Source: Arenibacter nanhaiticus
GTDB taxonomy: Bacteria; Bacteroidota; Bacteroidia; Flavobacteriales; Flavobacteriaceae
Direction of reading: 5' to 3'
Length of the DNA: 39,839 bases
Assembly (NCBI RefSeq): GCF_900141935.1
Contig: NZ_FQYX01000034.1
Location: 1 to 39,839, forward strand
Position 1 is the first letter of the stretch. Each line of letters opens with the position of its first letter. The notes under the pieces were generated by a model. The model searched no databases. It worked only from the letters and a program-made list of their open reading frames with translations, and was not told where the DNA came from. Made by a program: the position numbers and the translations under genes. Shown one piece after another: positions 1 through 7,872 of the stretch.

Positions 1-107
1 TTCTTGCTCACCGAAAGGATCCTGGCAATGGTTTTAAAGCCTTTCCCTTGGCAGTGCAGGCGAAGTATTTGTTTTACTTGACTCATTGGTTTTGTTTTTC
101 CGGCCAT
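1..107 (-). CDS. istA: IS21 transposase IstA, N-terminal fragment
   Basis: The reading frame starts at ATG 107-105 and begins MAGKTKPMSQVKQILRLHCQ, then continues with GKGFKTIARILSVSK to the window edge. This is the N-terminal helix-turn-helix region of Bacteroidetes IstA transposases, in which a basic recognition helix (here around KTIARILSVSK) binds the terminal repeats. IstA is the DDE recombinase that works with the ATPase IstB. Only about 35 codons are visible, so the catalytic core cannot be assessed. A perfect 9-bp inverted repeat lies just upstream (118-138). Confidence 0.75.
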   Translation of the reverse strand, partial: MAGKTKPMSQVKQILRLHCQGKGFKTIARILSVSK

Positions 108-117
108 TAGTTATCTT

Positions 118-138
118 ATTTGATGGTATCCATCAAAT
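118..138. promoter_or_regulatory. Perfect 9-bp inverted repeat before istA
   Basis: ATTTGATGG, a 3-nt spacer TAT, then CCATCAAAT form a perfect inverted repeat ending 11 bp before the istA start codon. It could be an operator for autoregulation or a leader hairpin over the ribosome-binding region. The symmetry is seen; the function is inferred. Confidence 0.4.
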
Positions 139-166
139 AAACCAAAACCAGAAAGAAAATAGCTAG

Positions 167-324
167 GGGGTCAGCATGCTCCAGAATAAATCATCCAAAG
201 GGGTCAACATGCTCCAGAATAATGTGAAAATCCAGCTATCTTATTTTTCGAAGAGGGGTCAGCATCCGCCAGAACGGCAGTTACCTATAGGTTGGGCTTT
301 AGAGGGGTCAGCATGCTCCAGTAT
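167..324. repeat. Four direct repeats of IS21 terminus
   Basis: Copies begin at about 167, 200, 255 and 304 and share the core GGTCAGCATGCTCCAG. The second has A in place of G (GTCAACATG) and the third is degenerate (GTCAGCATCCGCCAG). Start-to-start spacings are 33, 55 and 49 bp. They are probably transposase-binding sites. The outermost copy (304-324) lies next to the inferred element end at 329. Confidence 0.8.
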
Positions 325-714
325 ATCCACAAATGAACTTTGAGTAGAAGTAATCACTAAATCCAATCCATTAGGAAAAGTACTTTCTTTCTCCATTTGT
401 ACACTTATATTTCTCTCTCCTTTACTAGCGCTGCTTTTTTCCTCGTTAGCTACAAGACTCGTATAGTTAAGCCATAATCCTGTATACGTTGCATTTGACA
501 TATCATAAAGTCCAGCTTCCGATGCACTATTATTATCTAAATGAAATTGAATCGTAGCCGCTGGGCTTCCTGTATTGTTATCATAGATATCCAGTAAGGC
601 GACTTCAGAGATGTTTATCTCCATAGGATGTCCTGCTTCATTAGTATCTTGTGCATTTAAGACAATTAAAGCTGTGATCGTAAAAAGAACGGAAAATACT
701 TTAAGAGTTTTCAT
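259..714 (-). pseudogene. Small exported protein gene, 3' end replaced by IS21
   Basis: The frame starts best at ATG 714 (MKTLKVFSVLFTITALIVLN-AQ), a clear Sec signal peptide with a cleavage site near the AQ. An upstream in-frame ATG at 747 would add 11 residues in front of this signal. The mature part is low in charge and rich in N, S and T, with phrases such as EINISEVALLDI and GLWLNYTS, a style I associate with secreted fimbrial-like or surface proteins of Flavobacteriia; I do not recognise a named family with certainty. Native sequence ends at about 330 inside a Ser/Thr-rich stretch (TSTQSSF). From there the frame enters the IS terminus, adds about 23 foreign residues and stops at TGA 261-259 within the third IS repeat. 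The original C-terminus is therefore lost. Confidence 0.6.
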
Positions 715-747
715 AGTTGGGATATTTATATTATTATGATAATACAT

Positions 748-1195
748 TGATTTCCTGTTATAAATATATCACTATGTCTGTTTTAAAAACATGAATTTAA
801 TCACCTTTCAAAGAATCTTCTCAGGGCAAAAAAAGAACACCAATACAAGGGCATCGTCATATCTAAAAAGTAAAAAACGGAACAAACAATATATATAGTA
901 ATTCCATTTTTCGATTCAAACTTGCGTTTGCCTTTTTCGAAGGTAGAAAGTAGAGGTATTTTAGACTTTTTTTTCTTTTACACTGTTTTTAAGCAGCTAG
1001 TTTTTCAGTGAATTTCTTTTAGCTGTTCACGGGTTATGGATGAGGCATTTTTTTGCCTACTGAAGATTTCTCTCCCTAGAAGGGAACTTGGTTGTTTTAT
1101 GTTAAAAAATAACATCTTTTAACACAAATAAGCATGATTTTTGCAGTTTCTGGAAACTAAATTTTAGGTAAAACCATAAACATAATACTTCTACA
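748..1195. other. Non-coding spacer
   Basis: A/T-rich spacer between two divergently oriented genes, with no convincing ORF, tRNA or hairpin terminator. It probably holds promoters for both the exported-protein gene (minus) and the sensor gene (plus), but I see no clean TAnnTTTG box close to either start. Confidence 0.5.
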
Positions 1196-3166
1196 TTGGT
1201 GGAAAATATAGCGATATCCAGTATAAAAATACTCCCTTCTTATTCCGCATTGAATATTACATACAAAGCTTATAAGGACAGCTGCCAATTGGCTGCATTT
1301 ATTTGCAATACGCCATCCTCTAATGTAGCCTTGTTGGAAGTTCCGAAAAGCCCGAATGCCAGTTTGGAAGATGCTAATTTGGCGAGAACAAGGCTTGAAG
1401 CGTTACTGCTAGACTATATATGTAATAATTCTCAGGAGCTATTTCTCGTAGAGAACAGCCAGAAGGATCCAAGATTCAGAGAGAACACAGAGGGCAAACC
1501 TGTCTCTCTTCCTGTTTTTATTGCTATTGTTCCCATAAGGGATTGCCAGAAAAAGGTTTTAGGCATCCTTTATATTGAGGACAACTTCCCCAAAAAGCTA
1601 ACACTAGAACAATGCGAGGCACTGGCTATCGTGGCGAGTCAAACGCTGCCTTTTATACAGGCCACGCATGTTCCAAAAAAGACCGAGCTCCATAGTCTCC
1701 CAAAAAAAATAAAAAAACGTATATCAGAAAAGGCAATAAAGAAACCGGTGGCCGCCTTAGATTCAATTATTTCCACTCCATTACACACGGGGTATACGGT
1801 GACAACAGTGGTAGATATCAAGGGGAATATAAGTTGTGTAAGCCCAAGCTTGTGTTTTGCCCTAGGCTACACTTCGAAGGAGTTGCTAGGAGAAAATATT
1901 TTTAACTATGTTCATCCAGAAGACCGGAATAACGCTATTCACAACTTTTTACAGTTTGTCCAGGAAAAACCCTTTATATCTCGTTCTTATAGAATTAAAC
2001 ACAAGTCGGGCAACTGGAGATGGTTTGAAGGGTTAGCCAACGATTTGATAGCCAATACTGCTGTCCAAGGCATTGCTATAAAAGCCAGGGATATTACCGA
2101 AAAAATGGCATTAAAAGCTGCGGAAGAAAAGTTCCGGCTGCTTTTTGACCATAGCCCCTTACCTAAATATGTTTATGACATTGATTCCCTGAAGATCCTC
2201 GATGTCAACGAGGCTATGATCTCGCTTTATGGTTACAGTAGGGAGGAACTGTTGGCAATGACCATAAAAGATATCAGACCGCTAAAGGAGCTTGATAAAT
2301 TAATGGCAGGGCTACAAGTTAAACCACAAAAGGAAAGCCCTTTTAATTATGGAATATATACCCACCAAAAGAAAAATGGCGACTTGGTACTCGTAGAAGT
2401 TACCGGCCGTTATTTACCATATAACAACCAAAATTGTTTGATGGTGGCATGCAAGGATGTCACGGAACAAATTGCAGCAGAGGAAAAAATAAAAAAATCC
2501 AACGAGCGTTTCCAAATTATAAGCCAGACTACCAAGGATTTTATCTGGGATTGGGACAAAATAAATAATACCTTATATTATAGCGAGGCCTATAAAACCT
2601 TGTTTGGCTATAAAAAGCATAGCGGTTCTGGGAATTCTTGGCACATTCATATTCATCCGGAAGATGAAAAAACAGTCAAAGATTCCATTGAACAGGCTTT
2701 CAATGACCCCAAATGCGATACATGGGAGGCAGAATACCGCTTTAAAAAAGCGAATGGGGAATATGCCTATGTTCAAGACAAGGGAGTTATCATTAGAAAT
2801 AAAGAAGGCGATGCAATTCGAATGGTAGGAGTAATGTCTGATATTACCTATTGCAAAAACCATGAAAACTCCTTAAGGAAACTCAACCAAGAACTAAGGG
2901 AATACGCGCTGAGTATCGAACATCAAAATAAGATCTTCCGAGATATTGCTTGGACCCAATCGCATGTGGTCAGGGCCCCGGTAGCACGACTAATGGGAAT
3001 AATAGACTTGTTTAAAAACGATATGTTGGATACTGGGGAAAAAGAAGAGATGTTAGACCATATTCTTGCTGCCTGCCAGGAAATAGATCTTATAATTAAT
3101 GATATTGTCGAAAAATCCAACTCCGTTATCGATATGGAAAAGTTATCCTGCCCAATTAAATTTTAG
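1196..3166 (+). CDS. GAF-PAS-PAS-PAS sensor with HisKA-like domain, no ATPase
   Basis: 656 residues, cytoplasmic, no membrane segment. Domain order by eye: GAF at about 15-155, PAS1 about 200-305, PAS2 about 312-430, PAS3 (PAS_3 type, with WDWD and HPEDE) about 437-555, a short coiled coil, then a dimerisation/phosphoacceptor helix pair around IAWTQSHVVRAPVARLMG (His590) that matches the DHp region of Bacteroidetes PAS kinases. The protein stops about 65 residues after His590 and has no N, G1 or G2 boxes, so it has no HATPase_c domain of its own. It may accept phosphate from another kinase or act by dimerising with one. The start is non-ATG: TTG 1196 or GTG 1199, since an in-frame stop lies at 1169 and no ATG is near. 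It stands alone, with no response regulator beside it. Confidence 0.8.
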   Translation: MVENIAISSIKILPSYSALNITYKAYKDSCQLAAFICNTPSSNVALLEVPKSPNASLEDANLARTRLEALLLDYICNNSQELFLVENSQKDPRFRENTEGKPVSLPVFIAIVPIRDCQKKVLGILYIEDNFPKKLTLEQCEALAIVASQTLPFIQATHVPKKTELHSLPKKIKKRISEKAIKKPVAALDSIISTPLHTGYTVTTVVDIKGNISCVSPSLCFALGYTSKELLGENIFNYVHPEDRNNAIHNFLQFVQEKPFISRSYRIKHKSGNWRWFEGLANDLIANTAVQGIAIKARDITEKMALKAAEEKFRLLFDHSPLPKYVYDIDSLKILDVNEAMISLYGYSREELLAMTIKDIRPLKELDKLMAGLQVKPQKESPFNYGIYTHQKKNGDLVLVEVTGRYLPYNNQNCLMVACKDVTEQIAAEEKIKKSNERFQIISQTTKDFIWDWDKINNTLYYSEAYKTLFGYKKHSGSGNSWHIHIHPEDEKTVKDSIEQAFNDPKCDTWEAEYRFKKANGEYAYVQDKGVIIRNKEGDAIRMVGVMSDITYCKNHENSLRKLNQELREYALSIEHQNKIFRDIAWTQSHVVRAPVARLMGIIDLFKNDMLDTGEKEEMLDHILAACQEIDLIINDIVEKSNSVIDMEKLSCPIKF

Positions 3167-3613
3167 GAGTAATAACTTCATCCATGTTACTGGCATCCGT
3201 ACCTTGTTTTTGCTTTTCAATAAAGAACACCTTTTATATCAATATTTGGAGATCGTTGCTCTTTTGCAAAGCCAGTGTCAAGCCAACCTTGTTATCACCT
3301 TGACCAAAAGGATTACATCTTATAAAGGATACAAGAACATAAAAATGCCATAATTGCCGGTCAAATTTGGATCATTTCCCCCCTTTTGGGCAATTACCTT
3401 TGAGAAGGCTACCATACGGTTTATCTGTATTATAAATATTGGAATCAATATTATTACCAATGTAGGCTAGAAAAAAAGAATAAGAAATTAAAACCGAGAA
3501 TTCCTTTTTTAGTAGCTTGTAGCTTTTAAGATGGCCTTATGATCTGATTGTTTATAAGTATAAAATCGGATATTGAACAACAGCTTACCTATACAAATAT
3601 ATAAGGAGTAGTT
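3167..3613. other. Spacer with a perfect 7-bp inverted repeat
   Basis: About 450 bp between the sensor and acetyltransferase genes. The only clear structure is AATATTG-GAAT-CAATATT at 3435-3452, a perfect inverted repeat without a following U-run, which could be an operator or a transcript hairpin. The region does not encode a missing HATPase domain for the sensor in any frame that I can recognise. Confidence 0.4.
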
Positions 3614-4054
3614 ATGGAAATAGATATAAAAAGGTTTAGTGAACTAAATACGGATGAACTGTATGATATCTTGCAATTGAGGTCCGAAGTTTTTGTGGTA
3701 GAACAAGATTGCGTATATCAGGATCTGGACGGGAAGGATAAAAAGGCCCTACATATTATAGGGCGTAAAAATGATGTCATCGTAGCGTATACCCGTGTAT
3801 TTAAGGCTGGAGAATATTTTGAAGAAGCCAGTATTGGTAGGGTAGTGGTTAGGAAGAATCAACGTTCTTTTGGATACGGGGAAGTAATTATGAAGGCCTC
3901 TATTAAAGCCATAGAAACTTCCTTTGACACCAAAACCATCAGAATTTCTGCCCAGCAATATTTGATGAAATTTTATAGTTCCTTGGGCTTTCAAGTTTTT
4001 GGCGAAGGCTATTTGGAAGACGGAATTCCACATATAGGAATGATAAAAAAATAG
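3614..4054 (+). CDS. elaA: GNAT N-acetyltransferase, ElaA family
   Basis: 146 residues, close to the usual ~150 for ElaA. The opening (DELYDILQLRSEVFVVEQDCVYQDLDGKD) is the ElaA signature, followed by ALHIIG, the acetyl-CoA-binding strand/loop at IGRVVVRKNQRSFGYGEVIM (an R/Q-x-x-G-x-G/A-like pyrophosphate loop) and a terminal strand ending YLEDGIPHIGMIKK. The enzyme is predicted to transfer an acetyl group from acetyl-CoA; the natural substrate of ElaA proteins is not settled. An unusually good AAGGAG lies 5 bases before the ATG, worth noting because Bacteroidetes often lack Shine-Dalgarno sites. The gene stands alone and ends in its own terminator. Confidence 0.85.
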   Translation: MEIDIKRFSELNTDELYDILQLRSEVFVVEQDCVYQDLDGKDKKALHIIGRKNDVIVAYTRVFKAGEYFEEASIGRVVVRKNQRSFGYGEVIMKASIKAIETSFDTKTIRISAQQYLMKFYSSLGFQVFGEGYLEDGIPHIGMIKK

Positions 4055-4090
4055 CCCTCATTTATTCGACAGGGAATAATTAAAGGGCTA
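4052..4090 (+). terminator. Hairpin overlapping the elaA stop codon
   Basis: TAGCCCT (4052-4058, starting with the stop codon) pairs with AGGGCTA (4084-4090), and an inner stem TTATTC/GAATAA (4062-4067/4074-4079) extends it. There is no long U-run, and the convergent small gene follows, so it may serve both strands. Confidence 0.5.
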
Positions 4091-4170
4091 ATACAATATC
4101 TTATTGTTTTATCGCCCAGAAAAAATAGTTGGGCTAGAATGTGTACAATTAGGGGAAATGCGGAAATTTA

Positions 4171-4545
4171 CTAAATTTTGATAGGCGTTTTATCGCTTAA
4201 ATTGATATCCTCGAGCATATTATCGGTAAACTTGTAATGGCCTTTGGTAGTAATGATTTTAAAATGATTAGATTTCATACGGCTCAGCGTGTCTAAAAAC
4301 AACCATTTAGATTTTAAAAGAAGTGGTCGGTTTGATTTTAAACTAATCTCAAAATAATACTTTTTACCATTTTTAGTGGCCACTATGTCCGGCGTTATTT
4401 TCGTGTCACTGCCCTTTTTTAAATAGGATTTAGGAATATCATAACCTTCTAAATCTGCTCTAATCTTCTCAAAACCGTGCGCTTCTAAATGCGTTATCGA
4501 TTTTTTTAAGAATGCCGCGTTTTCTTCTCTTTCTACTTGTACCAT
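4171..4545 (-). CDS. Small unknown protein, PD-(D/E)XK nuclease-like
   Basis: 124 residues, rich in Lys and Glu, no signal peptide. The pattern T-P-D53-I-V-A, 12 residues, then Y-F-E66-I-S-L-K70 inside two predicted beta strands (KKYYFEIS) resembles the PD-(D/E)XK core of restriction-endonuclease-like folds. A preceding amphipathic helix (AFLKKSITHLEAHGFEKIRADLEG) fits the helix that comes before the first strand in that fold. A C-terminal segment (FKIITTKGHYKF) could be the next strand. The family is small and often linked to DNA repair or phage and mobile DNA, but no partner gene is nearby. The assignment rests on motif spacing only. Confidence 0.45.
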   Translation of the reverse strand: MVQVEREENAAFLKKSITHLEAHGFEKIRADLEGYDIPKSYLKKGSDTKITPDIVATKNGKKYYFEISLKSNRPLLLKSKWLFLDTLSRMKSNHFKIITTKGHYKFTDNMLEDINLSDKTPIKI

Positions 4546-5001
4546 TGATTGTTTTTTAGTGAACTTCTAATTTAATTAAATTTACGTCCAATTCCTAATT
4601 TAACAGATTCATTAACAACACTTTAGTATCTGGTTTTAATTTTAGCAGGAAAGCAGTTTCTCGGATACCTTGCCAGTAGTCTTCCATAAAAGGATGTGGC
4701 TAAGGGCCTTAGGATATTAGCAGTTATTATCTTGAACAAGTACCACAAGTTTTACCTTGTTTTTACGCTATAAAGCGCCCAATTGTGGTAGGTGGAAAAA
4801 AGCTGCTATTTTTTATAGAGGTCTTCCTGTATATATTAGCACGTATGGCAGCTGCTCCTACAATTAAAGAAAGCAGGTAAAAAGCATATCTAAAGGGCAA
4901 TTTCTGCAATTAAAGTCTCTTTTGCCATCGATTATCATTTAATTTCCTATTTTTCAGAAAAGGAAATCGCTTTAAAAACAATACACTTTAAAATAAGGAA
5001 A
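4546..5001. other. Non-coding spacer
   Basis: About 455 bp between two divergent genes. Apart from a short palindrome CTAAGGGCCTTAG at 4700-4712, nothing stands out. It presumably contains the promoter for the lipoprotein gene that starts at 5002. Confidence 0.4.
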
Positions 5002-6198
5002 ATGACTAAAAAACAAATTTACATTGGGGTACTAGGGCTTTTTTTAGGCTTTTTTATGTCCTGTAAAACTGAAATCAATAAAGAAGACGATACCTTGAAC
5101 AAGCTCATTGGGGAGGTAAAGGAAAATTTTGCCCCGGATAAAAGGGTGGCCCTATTTGACATTTCTTTTTCGGAGAACAAGGACGGAATTATTCTTAAAG
5201 GAGAATCTGATATGGCCGCCGCCGTGGATGCTCTTAAACAAAAATTAGACGCCAATAATATAAGGTATATAGATAGTGTTCAGCATTTACCTGCTATTTC
5301 TTTAGCAGAAAAACAAGGACTTATAACCATTTCGGTGGCTAATTTAAGGGGGAAAGCGGCTCATTCTTCAGAATTGGTTACTCAGGCCACTTTGGGAACG
5401 CCCGTTAAAATTTTAAAAAATGAAGGCGATTGGTTATTGGTTCAGACTCCAGATAATTATTTGTCCTGGGTAGATAGAGGGGGAGTTAAAGGGGTATTGC
5501 CAGCAGAATTTTCAAGGTGGAAATCGGCCAAAAAAATTATTTTTCTGTCTACCATCGGTCATGCCTATACCGAAGCAGACGTAAATTCTCAGGTGGTTTC
5601 CGATATGGTGGCCGGGGCAATACTAGAATTTCTAGGCGAAGAAAAGGGGTTCTTTAAAGTACAATTTCCCGATGGGAGAGAGGCTTTTGTAAATAAAAAA
5701 GAAGCTATGGAGTACGATAGGTGGTTAGACCGTCTAGATCCAAGCCAGGAATCCTTGGTCAATACTGCTAAAAGCTTGATGGGGGTACCATATCTATGGG
5801 GAGGAACATCGACCAAAGGGGTCGATTGCAGTGGCTTTACCAAGAGTATTTATTTTTTAAATGGGATTGTTTTACCAAGGGATGCCTCCCAACAAATACA
5901 TACCGGGAAACAAGTAGATGCTGAAAAGGATTTTGACAAATTAGTGCCTGGCGATTTATTGTTTTTTGGAAAACCAGCGACCGATACTACCAAAGAGCGC
6001 GTAATTCACGTGGGAATGTGGATCGGGAACAATGAATTTATCCACTCGGCCGGAAGGGTACATATTAGCAGTATGGACAAGGATGCGCCCAATTACGACG
6101 CCTATAATTACAACCGTTATTTACGATCTAACAGATACCTAAATGAAGCCAAGGACGGCTTAATAGAATTAGTAAAAACTCCGGTCTTTAAAGATTAA
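5002..6198 (+). CDS. SH3/NlpC-P60 cysteine peptidase lipoprotein
   Basis: 398 residues. The lipobox ends at Cys21 (GFFMSC), predicting a lipoprotein attached on the periplasmic side. Two bacterial SH3-like domains follow at about 105-165 and 175-235, and the C-terminal NlpC/P60 domain spans about 250-380. The catalytic set is visible: Cys276 in VDCSGFT, His336 in VIHVGMW and the polar third residue His348 in FIHSAGR. Enzymes with this layout (for example YkfC-like gamma-D-glutamyl-diamino-acid endopeptidases) cut peptidoglycan stem peptides, and the SH3 domains help position the substrate. The N-terminal 100 residues look like a separate small domain (SENKDGIILKGESDMAAAVDAL). It appears monocistronic with a strong terminator. 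Confidence 0.88.
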   Translation: MTKKQIYIGVLGLFLGFFMSCKTEINKEDDTLNKLIGEVKENFAPDKRVALFDISFSENKDGIILKGESDMAAAVDALKQKLDANNIRYIDSVQHLPAISLAEKQGLITISVANLRGKAAHSSELVTQATLGTPVKILKNEGDWLLVQTPDNYLSWVDRGGVKGVLPAEFSRWKSAKKIIFLSTIGHAYTEADVNSQVVSDMVAGAILEFLGEEKGFFKVQFPDGREAFVNKKEAMEYDRWLDRLDPSQESLVNTAKSLMGVPYLWGGTSTKGVDCSGFTKSIYFLNGIVLPRDASQQIHTGKQVDAEKDFDKLVPGDLLFFGKPATDTTKERVIHVGMWIGNNEFIHSAGRVHISSMDKDAPNYDAYNYNRYLRSNRYLNEAKDGLIELVKTPVFKD

Positions 6199-6209
6199 AA
6201 GAAAGTAGT

Positions 6210-6254
6210 AAATCCATTCTTTCTTTTAAATCAATTTAAAGGGAGAATGGATTT
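6210..6254 (+). terminator. Terminator after the NlpC gene
   Basis: AAATCCATTCT (6210-6220) and AGAATGGATTT (6244-6254) form a perfect 11-bp stem followed by further T residues. It could act in both directions, since the next gene converges. Confidence 0.75.
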
Positions 6255-6310
6255 TTTAGATATTGCACCCTTATTGTAGCCCTACAAAATCGGGTAGGGT
6301 AGTACCCTCC

Positions 6311-7372
6311 TTATAAAAATACTGTTTTACCGGTCTTGACAGATTCATCGGCGGCCAAAACAATTTTTAAACTATTGACGGCATCCTGTAAATGTGCCGA
6401 CACGTCTATATCTTCACGGATGGCCTTTAACAAATACTCTTGTTCCAATAAGCAGAGTCCATCGTGATCGGGTTCGTCTGCCGTAGGAACGACTTCATCT
6501 TTTTTTACAAATTCTCCCTGTTCATTTAATTCGCTATGATGTAGATTAAGGCTATTGGTTTTGGTATGCCCTTCAATATCTTGGGAGGCACCTTTGGCCT
6601 GGTCTACTATAGAAACCGATCCTTTAGGACCAATGACATCCTTAATAAACACGGCCGTTTCACTCATCATAGGGCCCCATCCGGCTTCGTACCATCCTAC
6701 AGATCCATCTTTAAAACGCACCTGTAATTGTCCATAATTATACATAGATGAGCCTATCTCCTCACTTAAATTAACGCCTATGGCACTTACACTAATGGGG
6801 TAAGATTGGGTCATTAGACACATAATATCTACATAATGCACCCCGCAGTCAACGATGGGCGACATAGAATGCATCAATTGTTTGTGGGTATACCATTTAT
6901 CGCCAGAACTTTGTTGGTTAAGGTTCATACGCATCACCAAGGGTTTCCCCAATCCACGTGCCATTTCAACAAATTTTGTCCATGAAGGATGTACCCTTAG
7001 GATATATCCGACTACCATTTTTAGGTTTCTTTCTATGGCCAAGGCCACCAATTCCTGGGCTTCCTCTACGGTGAGGGCCAAGGGTTTCTCTACAAAAACA
7101 TGAGCTCCCGCTTCCAAACTTTTTCGAACATATTGGGCATGGGTATCCGGATAGGTATTAATAGATACCACATCGGGTTTTGTAGTTTCCAAGGCCGTGC
7201 TAAAATCGGCAAAGGTAGCTAAGCCGCCCAATTCCTTGGAGAGCCTTTCCCTGCTTTCCGGTTTTCGGCTTACCAAACCAACAATATCAAAATCTGGCAG
7301 CTGGTGATAGGCCCTGGCATGGGAAACACCCATGTTTCCGCAACCTACTACCAATGTTTTTAAAGTTTTCAT
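6311..7372 (-). CDS. Gfo/Idh/MocA-family NAD(P)-dependent oxidoreductase
   Basis: 353 residues, cytoplasmic. The N-terminal Rossmann fold begins KTLVVGCGNMGVSHARAY, with the GxGxxG-type loop at residues 10-15. The family signature EKP is at 95-97 (VFVEKPLAL). The C-terminal alpha/beta domain carries DCGVHYVDIMCL, the region that supplies the catalytic His in this family. Members oxidise or reduce sugar-like and cyclitol substrates with NAD(P); the actual substrate cannot be read from the sequence, and no sugar-utilisation genes adjoin it. A C-terminal helix (LCLLEQEYLLKAI) matches the usual ending. Start ATG 7372 gives a full-length family member. Confidence 0.88.
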   Translation of the reverse strand: MKTLKTLVVGCGNMGVSHARAYHQLPDFDIVGLVSRKPESRERLSKELGGLATFADFSTALETTKPDVVSINTYPDTHAQYVRKSLEAGAHVFVEKPLALTVEEAQELVALAIERNLKMVVGYILRVHPSWTKFVEMARGLGKPLVMRMNLNQQSSGDKWYTHKQLMHSMSPIVDCGVHYVDIMCLMTQSYPISVSAIGVNLSEEIGSSMYNYGQLQVRFKDGSVGWYEAGWGPMMSETAVFIKDVIGPKGSVSIVDQAKGASQDIEGHTKTNSLNLHHSELNEQGEFVKKDEVVPTADEPDHDGLCLLEQEYLLKAIREDIDVSAHLQDAVNSLKIVLAADESVKTGKTVFL

Positions 7373-7872
7373 GCGTTTTCTTTTAAATATTCAACGGATT
7401 CCACCTGCAAATTAAGAAAAGAAACCAAATTTAAAGAACCCTTTTTGGCCTCCTAGGCAATAAGTGAAAATTAGAAGGCTTTGGTCCTTCGTTTATGCGC
7501 TGCTCTTAAATTAAAATGAATACAATTTTCTATATGGGGCGGCCCACATTTTTAAGGGATAATATGTAGGAAATAATTTCAATTCAAGGACACTTCTTCA
7601 ATAAAACTGAAATCTATGGTCGTTGCGAATGCTATTTTTATTTATTTGTTTGCAGAAAGGTAGGAGTACAGTGGTTTAGAAAATTCGGACTTATCTTTAC
7701 CCAAGGAATCTTATCGCCAATGGGGGTGGGCGAAGTTATCATTATGGTGACCAATTCCCTTTTTGTATTATTTATTTTCTGGTACCTCACCTATTTTCTG
7801 AATCAAAAGAAAATATATTTTAAGGTATAAGCGCTACTTTAGGAGGAATCACAGATTGATATACCTTCTTAA
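7373..7872. other. Spacer with a possible decayed small gene
   Basis: About 500 bp between two minus-strand genes. The only coding hint is the short broken frame on the plus strand at 7616-7830, listed separately. The rest shows no terminator or RNA that I can recognise. Confidence 0.4.
7616..7830 (+). pseudogene. Possible frameshifted small membrane protein
   Basis: ATG 7616 reads MVVANAIFIYLFAER and stops at TAG 7661. Shifting by one base at that point opens VGVQWFRKFGLIFTQGILSP, then MGVGEVIIMVTNSLFVLFIF and a final WYLTYFLNQKKIYFKV to TAA 7830. The joined product would be about 70 residues with one or two hydrophobic segments. No family is recognised. Chance is a real alternative in A/T-rich spacer DNA; a 36-residue peptide from ATG 7720 could be an intact small protein instead. 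Confidence 0.2.

Larger units (their letters stand above)
1..329 (-). mobile_element. IS21-family element, one end (truncated by window edge)
   Basis: The minus strand at 1-107 encodes the N-terminus of an IstA-type transposase, and the following ~220 bp carry four copies of a ~20-bp direct repeat, which is how IS21-family termini look (multiple transposase-binding sites at each end). Read from the outside on the minus strand, the element begins TGGATATACTGGAGC, matching the 5'-TG...CA-3' ends of the family, so I place the boundary at 329. The rest of the element lies left of the window, so neither its size nor a target-site duplication can be checked here. It interrupts the exported-protein gene to its right. 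Confidence 0.75.

Noticed and set aside
3099-3353. 84-codon ORF overlapping the sensor 3' end, considered as a missing HATPase piece
   Set aside because: No ATP-binding boxes and no similarity to kinase domains; likely chance.
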